Positions 1 through 6,396 of a DNA stretch of 8,612 bases are shown one piece after another. The DNA is from Candidatus Peregrinibacteria bacterium. GTDB taxonomy: Bacteria; Patescibacteriota; Gracilibacteria; UM-FILTER-43-11. The notes below the pieces were generated by a model. That model was given only the letters and a program-made list of their open reading frames with translations. It ran no database searches and was not told the origin of the DNA. Position numbers and translations under genes: made by a program. Position 1 is the stretch's first letter. Each line of letters begins with the position of its first letter. The stretch covers positions 1 through 8,612 of the forward strand of contig DAOWGG010000077.1 in assembly GCA_030637565.1 (NCBI GenBank), in the 5' to 3' direction.

Positions 1-64
1 CCTCTGAATCAAGAGTGTCAGACCGTCCTTTAGTCGCCACTGATTTTTCAATAAAAACACTCAT
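1..64 (-). CDS. 5' end of an unrecognised leftward gene (partial)
   Basis: Only the first 21 codons are inside the window, beginning M-S-V-F-I-E-K-S-V-A-T-K-G-R-S-D. The ATG at 64-62 is the first possible start in this frame, because an in-frame TAA lies two codons upstream (70-68). The stretch is polar and has no signal peptide or recognisable motif, so no function can be given. Support for a real gene comes from the open frame running off the edge and from a good promoter about 75 bp upstream on the same strand (140-167). No Shine-Dalgarno sequence precedes the ATG, as is true of the other genes here. The upstream 14-codon ORF (64-108) ends in a TAATG overlap with this start. Confidence 0.5.
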   Translation of the reverse strand, partial: MSVFIEKSVATKGRSDTLDSE

Positions 65-108
65 TAATTAATCAAAAAATGAAGAAGCTCTGAAGGACTC
101 TTAATCAT
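64..108 (-). CDS. possible 14-codon leader ORF overlapping the next start
   Basis: Downstream of the promoter at 140-167, an ATG at 108-106 opens a frame encoding MIKSPSELLHFLIN and ends at TAA (66-64). The last A of the stop is the first base of the next gene's ATG (TAATG), the arrangement typical of translational coupling or termination-reinitiation. The peptide shows no run of a single amino acid that would suggest classical attenuation, and no ribosome binding site is visible. A short ORF like this can arise by chance in AT-rich DNA, so it is a candidate only. Confidence 0.25.
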   Translation of the reverse strand: MIKSPSELLHFLIN

Positions 109-139
109 AAAAGGGCAAATTAGATAAGAAAAAGATATC

Positions 140-167
140 ATCCTATCATAAGGGGATACTTTGTCAA
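140..167 (-). promoter_or_regulatory. sigma70-type promoter for the gene at the left edge
   Basis: On the minus strand there is a perfect -35 TTGACA (162-167), a 16-bp spacer and a -10 TAGGAT (140-145, 4 of 6 consensus). Transcription would start near 133, giving a leader of about 69 nt before the ATG at 64. The -35 sits in an 11-mer, ATTGACAAAGT, that recurs exactly at the M23 peptidase promoter (3603-3613). Confidence 0.55.
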
Positions 168-189
168 TTTAAGCCATAGAAACATTAAC

Positions 190-207
190 GGTTTTGTAAT
201 CAAAACC
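190..207 (-). terminator. weak hairpin just after uvrC
   Basis: Seven base pairs (GGTTTTG / CAAAACC) with a 4-nt loop, starting 7 nt beyond the uvrC stop codon. The position suits a terminator for the peptidase-uvrC unit and insulates the promoter that follows at 140-167. The stem has only three G-C pairs and no T-run follows it on the minus strand, so termination strength is doubtful. Confidence 0.3.
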
Positions 208-214
208 AAATAAA

Positions 215-2542
215 TTATAGCTTTTCCTTAATCGCCTGAGCAGCCTTTTCACCTGCAATCTGCTCTAAGGAAACCTGAGATGCTTCACGAATTTTCTGAG
301 TTGATCCGAAATAAGTGAGGAGCTTTTTTTTGAGCTTCGGACCAACTCCAGGAATGCTATCGAGAGCCGATTGAGTCATTTTCTTATCACGTGAGGATCG
401 ATTAAACTCAATCGCAAACCGATGAGCCTCATCACGAATACGTTGCAACAAATAACTCGCTTCAGTATCAGATGGAAAATTAATAGGATCTGACTTTCCA
501 GGAACATAAACCTCTTCCAACCGTTTTGCCAAAGCAATCATCGGAATATTCAAATCTTTTTCAAACAACACATCGTGTGCCGCATGGAGCTGCCCTTTAC
601 CTCCGTCAATCACAATCAAATCAGGCTTTGATTCAAAGGATGTATCCTTTTTCTTTTTCTGATACGCCATAAATAGAGGCTTCGAAACGTCATCCGTATA
701 TTTTTTGGCATGATCACCCAATTCTTTTGGCGGCTGATGAAGCGTTTCAAGTCCCATCTTCAAATAATAGGTTTCAAGCGCCTGATGACAGAATAAATAA
801 AGACGCTTTTGCTTGGAAGATTCAATCAGTTTTTTAATAATAAAATGTCCCAACTTTTTCCCTCGCTCTTTTGGATCGACCCATAACCCAGCAATGCGGT
901 GAACTTTTTCACTGAGTGGATCAATACGACCCAAAGCAACCACTCGCTCCTTCCCTTTTCGGATCACATAGAATTGTTTCAATTCAAAACGTTCTATTTG
1001 ATCCCATGTTTTTTTAATGAATGGTTCATCTTTCTTCTTCGCTTTTTCAAGCTTGTAGCCATCTGGCAAAACCGCAGGCAAATAATTCAAACGACGACGC
1101 AGAACTTCGGCCATACTTTTATAATCATCAATTTCGCCCTGAGTGGTTTTCAAGCGGAACTGTCGATAATCAGCCACAGCAGACTCCCCTTTTTTAAAAA
1201 CAACCATCGACCCAACCACTTCTGTGCCAGATAAATGAGAAATATCGTAACATTCAATTCGCTTCAATTCAGATTCTAATTGAAGAGCTTCTTGCAGCTC
1301 TTTTACAGCCACCTCTCCTTTCTTATCCACCATCCATCGTGCCTTATTCTGCTCCGCAAAACTACGGGCGTTTTTTTCAGCCAACACAACTAGGTCATCT
1401 TTTTTTCCAGCTTGAGGGTGAATAAGTTGGACAGCCTTGCTTGTAAATTGACGAATATAATTCTGCATCAATTTAAGCTGATCCAACTCCAGTGAAATCA
1501 AAATTTCTTTTGGAATATCTGCTGCTATTGAATAATAATCACGCAAAAAAGTTTCCATCACATCAGAAGGGTTATCATCCCCCTCAAGAATAAAATTCTC
1601 CTGACCAATCAAGCGCCCATTTCGAATTTGAAAGAGGTTGAAAAAATGGCGCCCAAGATCAGTGACAAAACCAATCACATCTCGATCAACAATGGTTGTA
1701 TCTGTGATCAATTGTTTTTCAGCCGAACGCTCAATGGCGCCAATTTGATCTCGAAGTTTAGCCGCTCGTTCAAACTTTTTTTCAGAAGCAAAATCCATCA
1801 TTTGCTTTTTAAGCATGTCGATTGCTGGCTTGTAATCCCCCTCCAAAAATTCAACCGCTTTTTGAACCAACTGATGATACTCTTCGGGGGTTACCATGCC
1901 CGCACAAGGCCCAATACAACGCTTAATATGATAATCGAGACAAGGTCGCTTAGCTTCACTCGCTCCAATTTTCACCGCCACCTTTGCCCCTTTTAAAGGA
2001 GTTCCTTTTGGATTGAGCTTGATGTTACGAACCGAGCACAATTTAAAAATACGCTTCGCTGATTCCAACAAACGCTTCACATCGGAACCACTGGTTTTTG
2101 GACCAAAATATTTCGCCCCATCTTTTGCAATACGGCGAACCGTATAAATTTCAGGATAATCCTGATCAACTGTAACCTTGATGTACTGAAAGGTTTTATC
2201 ATCCCTCAAAAGAACATTGTATTTTGGCTTTAATTCTTTCACTAAATTATCTTCCAAAACCAAAGCCTCAATTTCGCTATTGGTCTCAATCCATTTAATT
2301 TCATCGACCTTTTCAAGCATCTTCTGAATACGAGGGCTGTGCTTCGCTGACTTTCGGAAGTACGTTTGCACTCGCTTTTTCAAATTCTTCGCCTTACCTA
2401 TATATAGGGGCTCTTTTTCCTCATTCAAAAACTGATAAACACCAGGGGAAGATGAAAGCTTGACGATGATTTTATCAAAGGATTTTTTCACGAAACCATT
2501 ATACACGGTTTGACAATCAGTAACATTAAGGCTTTCTCCCAC
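215..2542 (-). CDS. uvrC: UvrC excinuclease subunit with an inserted GNAT domain
   Basis: UvrC makes the 3' and 5' incisions around UvrB-bound DNA lesions in nucleotide excision repair. Domains in order: GIY-YIG nuclease (about residues 30-113; G34-V-Y36, Y47-I-G49, R57, probable catalytic E97); four Fe-S cysteines (C169, C201, C209, C213); UVR motif for UvrB binding (about 241-271); RNase H-like nuclease with D433 (CYDISH), D646 (IDGGKGQL) and H707 (DEAHRF); C-terminal helix-hairpin-helix (about 727-775, IPGVGPKLKKKL). At 775 residues it is about 150-170 longer than usual. The excess is a GNAT-like domain at about 494-628, plus about 20 extra residues between the first two cysteines. The start used here is GTG at 2542, overlapping the peptidase gene by 17 bp. 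Family homology begins only near residue 27, so GTG at 2491 (residue 18) is an alternative. Stop is TAA. Identity is certain; the start is not. Confidence 0.97.
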   Translation of the reverse strand: MGESLNVTDCQTVYNGFVKKSFDKIIVKLSSSPGVYQFLNEEKEPLYIGKAKNLKKRVQTYFRKSAKHSPRIQKMLEKVDEIKWIETNSEIEALVLEDNLVKELKPKYNVLLRDDKTFQYIKVTVDQDYPEIYTVRRIAKDGAKYFGPKTSGSDVKRLLESAKRIFKLCSVRNIKLNPKGTPLKGAKVAVKIGASEAKRPCLDYHIKRCIGPCAGMVTPEEYHQLVQKAVEFLEGDYKPAIDMLKKQMMDFASEKKFERAAKLRDQIGAIERSAEKQLITDTTIVDRDVIGFVTDLGRHFFNLFQIRNGRLIGQENFILEGDDNPSDVMETFLRDYYSIAADIPKEILISLELDQLKLMQNYIRQFTSKAVQLIHPQAGKKDDLVVLAEKNARSFAEQNKARWMVDKKGEVAVKELQEALQLESELKRIECYDISHLSGTEVVGSMVVFKKGESAVADYRQFRLKTTQGEIDDYKSMAEVLRRRLNYLPAVLPDGYKLEKAKKKDEPFIKKTWDQIERFELKQFYVIRKGKERVVALGRIDPLSEKVHRIAGLWVDPKERGKKLGHFIIKKLIESSKQKRLYLFCHQALETYYLKMGLETLHQPPKELGDHAKKYTDDVSKPLFMAYQKKKKDTSFESKPDLIVIDGGKGQLHAAHDVLFEKDLNIPMIALAKRLEEVYVPGKSDPINFPSDTEASYLLQRIRDEAHRFAIEFNRSSRDKKMTQSALDSIPGVGPKLKKKLLTYFGSTQKIREASQVSLEQIAGEKAAQAIKEKL
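659..1063 (-). other. GNAT acetyltransferase-like domain inserted within UvrC
   Basis: Residues about 494-628 of the UvrC protein do not belong to UvrC and read as a whole GNAT fold. There is a beta1-alpha1 region (YKLEKAKKKDEPFIKK), beta2-beta3 (FYVIRKGKERVVALGRI), then motif A (LWVDPKERGKKLGHFIIKKL) with the acetyl-CoA pyrophosphate loop R-G-K-K-L-G at 560-565. A beta5 strand (LYLFC) and the characteristic late helix (ETYYLKMGLE, compare FYEKLGF in family members) follow, and a last strand PLFMAY ends it. It sits between the RRL helix and the PDLIVIDGG strand, a variable loop in normal UvrC. Lysine-rich linkers flank both ends (about 499-511 and 629-633). Substrate is unknown. The GNAT reading rests on motif recognition, not on a search. 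Confidence 0.8.
2498..2503 (-). promoter_or_regulatory. candidate internal -10 box before uvrC
   Basis: A perfect TATAAT on the minus strand lies exactly 6 nt before GTG at 2491, which would be UvrC residue 18. Transcription from here would begin at or next to that GTG and give a leaderless uvrC message. No good -35 stands at the proper distance (the 17-bp position reads ATGTTA), so this may be chance. Confidence 0.25.
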
Positions 2543-3560
2543 TCAATATTTCATATAGCTCCTCTTTGGGAACGAATTCAAATTCCCCTTTTTCATTATA
2601 TCGATGAATCTCAAAATGCACATGTCGTCCACAACATGGCTTTCGAGCATCTATACCTGTATTTCCACCATGACCAATAACTTGTCCAGCCTCAATAATG
2701 TCCCCCAACCTTACATCCACCTTATTAAAATGTGCATAATAAGTGTATTCGCGTTTTTGAGGATTGAAAATAATGACACCATTGCCAGTCTTTCCCCCCA
2801 TCCCCCCACCTTTATAACTCAACTTTGTCCTTCCACCACTCCAACCATTTTCAGCAGCGATAACAACACCTGACTGTTGAGCAAGAACTGGAGGCCCAAA
2901 GTGCTCACCATCAACCTCTTTAAAAGGGTAGTAAATATCAATAGCATCTTTATGATCCCTCCAAAACTCTCGCTTGGAAGGCATGTTTTTAATTCCCCAT
3001 TCTTCAAATAAATGAGAAGTTTTACTAATATCAATCGATGTTCCAAAAATTCGAATATAGCTAGAAAAAAGCTGCTCATGTTTTACTTGATTTTGTTTGG
3101 CAATTTTTCCATCGCTAACAAAATGACGAAGACTTTCTGTATAAGCATCCGTCATTCCTGCTTGTTCCTTAATCCGCTGAGGCAAAACATTCATTAAAAA
3201 ATGATCAGAAAAATAAAGGCCAGAAGCGTAAGCACTTGGTGGAAATATTTTTTCACGCAAATCCTCAATAGTAAGCTGCCCATCTTTTATTGCCTCCTTT
3301 AAGGCAGTTAAATAAACATCTACTTTCGACACATCAAGCTGATCAATATTCCGATAATCCAAAGCCTTTAACATAGGATGATCAACCAATTCCATCTGCT
3401 CTAAATTTCTTTCTTCGAAATTTGGATTCTCCTGACCCAAAGCATAATTAGGCGATAATGAAGAAAGGAGTATAAAAATAAAAATTCGCTTCCTGCTCAA
3501 AAAATTAGAATATGAAAATTCATCGCAACTAGAGCCAACTTCTTCAGAATAGGAAATCAT
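2526..3560 (-). CDS. secreted M23 (LytM-type) metallopeptidase
   Basis: Probable zinc endopeptidase acting on peptidoglycan peptide bridges outside the membrane. The N-terminus has a polar stretch, then S-R-K-R, a hydrophobic core (about residues 25-36) and a plausible signal-peptidase site A-L-G|Q near 42. Residues about 45-195 are mostly helical and unrecognised. The C-terminal M23 domain holds D208 in HKDAIDIYYPF with H203 before it, then H277 (YYAHFNK) and the H-V-H pair H313/H315 (GRHVHFEIH), with G-rich strands between. The first motif reads H-x4-D instead of the usual H-x3-D. The start at ATG 3560 is the first after a strong promoter (leader about 17 nt) and lacks a Shine-Dalgarno sequence; TTG at 3500 would give a more conventional signal peptide. 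The gene overlaps or abuts uvrC downstream, probably in one transcript, with no evident functional link. Confidence 0.88.
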   Translation of the reverse strand: MISYSEEVGSSCDEFSYSNFLSRKRIFIFILLSSLSPNYALGQENPNFEERNLEQMELVDHPMLKALDYRNIDQLDVSKVDVYLTALKEAIKDGQLTIEDLREKIFPPSAYASGLYFSDHFLMNVLPQRIKEQAGMTDAYTESLRHFVSDGKIAKQNQVKHEQLFSSYIRIFGTSIDISKTSHLFEEWGIKNMPSKREFWRDHKDAIDIYYPFKEVDGEHFGPPVLAQQSGVVIAAENGWSGGRTKLSYKGGGMGGKTGNGVIIFNPQKREYTYYAHFNKVDVRLGDIIEAGQVIGHGGNTGIDARKPCCGRHVHFEIHRYNEKGEFEFVPKEELYEILSGRKP

Positions 3561-3583
3561 TAAAAGATAAATAAAAGAATGAA

Positions 3584-3612
3584 ATAATACTGAGATATTG
3601 AAACTTTGTCAA
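3584..3612 (-). promoter_or_regulatory. near-consensus sigma70 promoter for the peptidase-uvrC unit
   Basis: Minus strand -35 TTGACA (3607-3612, 6/6), a 17-bp spacer and -10 TATTAT (3584-3589, 5/6). The predicted start near 3577 leaves about 17 nt before the ATG at 3560. The -35 overlaps the possible -35 TTGTCA (3606-3611) of the divergent gene, so both polymerases would compete for the same DNA. Confidence 0.75.
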
Positions 3613-3638
3613 TCACGCCATATCAAATATGCTAATAT
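3606..3638 (+). promoter_or_regulatory. divergent promoter giving a nearly leaderless transcript
   Basis: An extended -10 of the form TGn-TAATAT (3630-3638) ends exactly 6 nt before the ATG at 3645, so transcription would start at the initiation codon itself. A second reading pairs TTGTCA (3606-3611) with TATGCT (3628-3633) over a 16-bp spacer, leaving a leader of only a few nt. Both predict a message without a ribosome binding site. Confidence 0.45.
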
Positions 3639-3644
3639 AAAACC

Positions 3645-4553
3645 ATGAATCTCCAAAGGTCTATTCTCCAAACCATTGCATTCTTCGATATTTTCAATTT
3701 CCCACTCACTGCGGAAGAAATTGAAAGGAATTTATACGATTATAAAAAACCAATTCATATTAAAGAAATTAAAGGGACTTTAGGTGAAATGGAAGAATCG
3801 GAAATGGTAGAAAAGGTGCACGATTATTTTGTTCTTAAAGACAGAGGAAAGCTGATCGATATTCGAAAAAGCCGACGATTTTTAGCCGAAAAGCTATGGA
3901 ACCGAACGAGACAATATTGCCAATACATCATCCACGTTCCATTTGTAAAAATGATTGCTGTTTGCAATAACTTAGCTTACGACAACCCCAGTGAAGTTTC
4001 AGACATTGATTTATTTATTGTTATCGAAAAAGGGCGAATGTGGACAGCGCGACTCATGGTGAGCTTGATTCTACAATTCTATGGTGTCAGAAGACATGGG
4101 AATAAGGTTATTGGAAGGTTTTGCCTAAGCTTTTTTGTAACACCTGAGGCAATGGATATGGAAAAGTTGGAACAGAAACCAAGCGACCCTTACTTGGCCT
4201 ACTGGACAAAGCTTTTGATGCCGATTTACGGAAAAAAAACCTACACACAATTTATGGAAATGAATGAGGGGTGGTTAAAGAAAAAATACGGTCTTAACTT
4301 CGAAGATGTTAAAGAAAAAAAGTTCAGCTTCCGAGGAAAAAGCTGGATAAAAAAATTCTGGGAATGGCTTTTTAAAGGAAAGCGAGGTGATTTAATTGAA
4401 AAAATAATAAAAAATATTCTAGAGAAAAGATCTCAAAAAAAAGCAAAAGAACTTGGGCCAGAAGCCAGCATTGTTATATCTGATAACATGCTTAAATTCC
4501 ACAATCAGGATCGACGTAAAGAGTATTTGGAGAAATGGGAAGAAAGACTGTAA
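3645..4553 (+). CDS. winged-helix plus nucleotidyltransferase-like protein
   Basis: A 302-residue cytoplasmic protein of unknown role. Residues about 1-70 look like a winged helix (ILQTIAFFDIFNFPLTAEEI, then a short beta wing ending DYFVLKDRG). Residues about 100-170 resemble a minimal polymerase-beta-type nucleotidyltransferase: a strand, a loop and S-D-I-D-L-F-I with candidate metal ligands D120 and D122, then a later strand CLSFFVTPEAMDM. The glycine-serine normally opening the motif is replaced by N108-N109, so activity is uncertain. The C-terminal third is basic and helical, ending in a motif around ISDNMLKFHNQDRR that I associate with similar CPR proteins. No signal peptide; one weakly hydrophobic segment at about 136-147. 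It starts at ATG 3645, 84 bp from the divergent peptidase gene, and ends with TAA 3 bp from the convergent antiporter stop. A toxin-antitoxin-type or RNA-modifying nucleotidyltransferase is possible but unproven. Confidence 0.75.
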   Translation: MNLQRSILQTIAFFDIFNFPLTAEEIERNLYDYKKPIHIKEIKGTLGEMEESEMVEKVHDYFVLKDRGKLIDIRKSRRFLAEKLWNRTRQYCQYIIHVPFVKMIAVCNNLAYDNPSEVSDIDLFIVIEKGRMWTARLMVSLILQFYGVRRHGNKVIGRFCLSFFVTPEAMDMEKLEQKPSDPYLAYWTKLLMPIYGKKTYTQFMEMNEGWLKKKYGLNFEDVKEKKFSFRGKSWIKKFWEWLFKGKRGDLIEKIIKNILEKRSQKKAKELGPEASIVISDNMLKFHNQDRRKEYLEKWEERL

Positions 4554-4569
4554 AAACTATGCTTTCTTC
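4539..4569. terminator. inverted repeat across two convergent stop codons
   Basis: GAAGAAAG (4539-4546) pairs with CTTTCTTC (4562-4569) around a 15-nt loop containing both stop codons. It could act as a bidirectional terminator for two genes whose ends lie only 3 bp apart. The stem is 8 bp and AT-rich, without a T-run on either side, and both arms are coding, so it may be coincidental. Confidence 0.2.
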
Positions 4570-6362
4570 GGCTTCAGCTGAATATGTCGCTTTGCAATTT
4601 TCTGCTTAATTTCTACCAAACGAAGCTTGTTTAAACCATGCAAAAGCTTGGCATAATCTTGATCTCCTTTAAATTTCTTACCCTCATCAGTAGCGGTTTC
4701 TTGCATCAAAGAAAGAGGGCTTTCTTCTTCGAGCCCATAAAGCTCTCGGTTGATTTGATGAACATGCTCCGCTCCTAAGTAATGCTTCAAAATCACATAA
4801 TCCGCCCCTCGATTGAAAAGTTCCAATCCTTCACGTCCACTATCCGCCGTAACCAAAACAATTGGTCTTTTATCATGAGGAATTTTCTCGATGTATTTGA
4901 TTAAAAATAAGTTATCTTCTGGATTAGGAAGAGTACTAATGATCGTTTCAGCATTTTCTAATCCAAGCTCATTCAAGAGCTCCGTATCTTCTACATCCCC
5001 AAAAATACAGCTATCTCCTTTTTTGATGAGCCTTTTAATCACAGAGTTGTAATGATCCACAACTACATAATCTTCTTTGAACCCCTTAATCTGCCCAAGA
5101 ATTTGTTGACCCATCTGCCCACAACCCAAAAGAATAATATGGTCTTTAAGACCTGTCTGAATATTAGAAAGGCGCTTGGAAGCCATTTTAAATTCAAAAA
5201 TGGTCAGATAATTCCGTAACTTATTATAGATCTGATTATTATAAATCATAAAGTAAGACGAAACAGTCATTGTAAAGATTCCCATCAAAGTAACCATAGA
5301 AACAACATCTTGATCCAAATGACCTAAACTAGACCCCATTGCCATAAGAATTAATGAGAACTCACTAATATTCGCAATAGACAACCCTGTAAAGAACGAA
5401 CTGCGTTTGTCGTAACCCAGAATCCCCATGATAATCATTACGATAATAGGATTCCCGATCAGAACAAATAAAGAAAGGATAATGAAAACGGGAATAAGTG
5501 GCCCCATTGAGCTGAAAACGAGGCCAGCACCCAATGCCACAAAGAAAATAGTAATAAAGAAATCACGAAGAACTTTCGCCTTGGAATTGATTTCAAAAGT
5601 ATAAGGAAGACTAGCCAAGCTGATACCTGCAATAAAAGCACCAATTTCAACGTTCATTCCAATCATTTCAGAAAGCAATGCCACCAAAAAACACCAACTC
5701 AAACTGAATAAAATCAAAAGCTCATTCGAAGTCGCAATTTTGTTATACAAATAACCAAGAAAATAGCGAGAAATTAAAATCACAACCGAAGCCAATAAAA
5801 TTCCCTTCAAAAGAATCCCACCAAAGCGCATGAAATCAAAAGTAAACGAACCTTCGGTAAAGCCAGAAAGAGCAACCAATGCCAGAATAGCGATGACATC
5901 CTGAACCAACAGAATACTGATCGCTACCTGACCGTAGAGTGCATTGTTATCACGCTTATCATAAATCAACTTAATCGCAATAACGGTACTACTAAGTGTC
6001 AAACCAATCACCAAATAAATTGCTTCAATAAGGTCAAAGCCAAAAAATGAAATAATCAAAAAACCGATAAGCCCTGTAAAGAGCACTTGCCCCACCCCCG
6101 TCAAAAACGCCACAGCGCCCAAATCCTTCATGCGATCTGGATTCATTTCCAGCCCCACCAAAAATAACATCAGCATGATACCTACTTCCGCAATAATATG
6201 AATCGTGTGGATATCGTGAACGAAGCCAAATCCAAAAGGGCCAATCAAAACCCCTGCCGCCACATAGGCCAAAATAAGAGGCTGCTTCAAAAAATAGCTT
6301 ACCACCCCCACCAATGCAGCAGAGATAACAACGAGACCTAATTCAAAGAACAATGATTCCAT
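4557..6362 (-). CDS. Kef-type CPA2 cation:proton antiporter with RCK domain
   Basis: An inner-membrane monovalent cation (probably K+) / H+ antiporter of 601 residues. Residues about 1-380 are an antiporter domain with some 12-13 membrane segments. They include the early LAYVAAGVLIGPFGFG motif and the ion-site pair Q154-D155 in LLVQDVIAI, where Q-D rather than N-D or D-D points to the Kef/CPA2 electroneutral K+/H+ type. Residues about 406-530 form an RCK_N/TrkA-N Rossmann domain (HIILLGCGQMG, G413-x-G-x-x-G418, with D436 ending beta2), expected to bind NAD(H) or a related nucleotide and gate transport. The last 70 residues are charged and helical; there is no clear RCK_C domain. ATG at 6362 lies 34 bp after the STAS gene stop, so the two are probably cotranscribed. 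Its upstream region is A-rich with no Shine-Dalgarno sequence. Stop is TAG. Confidence 0.92.
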   Translation of the reverse strand: MESLFFELGLVVISAALVGVVSYFLKQPLILAYVAAGVLIGPFGFGFVHDIHTIHIIAEVGIMLMLFLVGLEMNPDRMKDLGAVAFLTGVGQVLFTGLIGFLIISFFGFDLIEAIYLVIGLTLSSTVIAIKLIYDKRDNNALYGQVAISILLVQDVIAILALVALSGFTEGSFTFDFMRFGGILLKGILLASVVILISRYFLGYLYNKIATSNELLILFSLSWCFLVALLSEMIGMNVEIGAFIAGISLASLPYTFEINSKAKVLRDFFITIFFVALGAGLVFSSMGPLIPVFIILSLFVLIGNPIIVMIIMGILGYDKRSSFFTGLSIANISEFSLILMAMGSSLGHLDQDVVSMVTLMGIFTMTVSSYFMIYNNQIYNKLRNYLTIFEFKMASKRLSNIQTGLKDHIILLGCGQMGQQILGQIKGFKEDYVVVDHYNSVIKRLIKKGDSCIFGDVEDTELLNELGLENAETIISTLPNPEDNLFLIKYIEKIPHDKRPIVLVTADSGREGLELFNRGADYVILKHYLGAEHVHQINRELYGLEEESPLSLMQETATDEGKKFKGDQDYAKLLHGLNKLRLVEIKQKIAKRHIQLKPKKA

Positions 6363-6396
6363 TTATTTTTATTTTGGATTTTGAAGTTCGGATCCA

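Noticed and set aside
659..1063. UvrC extension as a frameshift or assembly fusion of two genes
   Set aside because: The frame is continuous, conserved UvrC sequence resumes in frame on both sides, and the insertion falls in a natural loop rather than at a terminus.
899..1996. Open frames on the plus strand opposite uvrC (899-1234 and 1628-1996)
   Set aside because: They lie wholly antisense to well-conserved uvrC codons, have no recognisable protein motifs, and are expected shadows of a lysine-rich coding strand.
2510..2515. Plus-strand TTGACA at the peptidase-uvrC junction as a promoter
   Set aside because: No -10-like hexamer stands 16-18 bp downstream (TTTCTC) and no plus-strand gene follows.
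2604..3197. Short open frames overlapping the M23 peptidase gene on both strands
   Set aside because: Composition is low-complexity and motif-free; the peptidase frame is supported by its zinc ligands and promoter.
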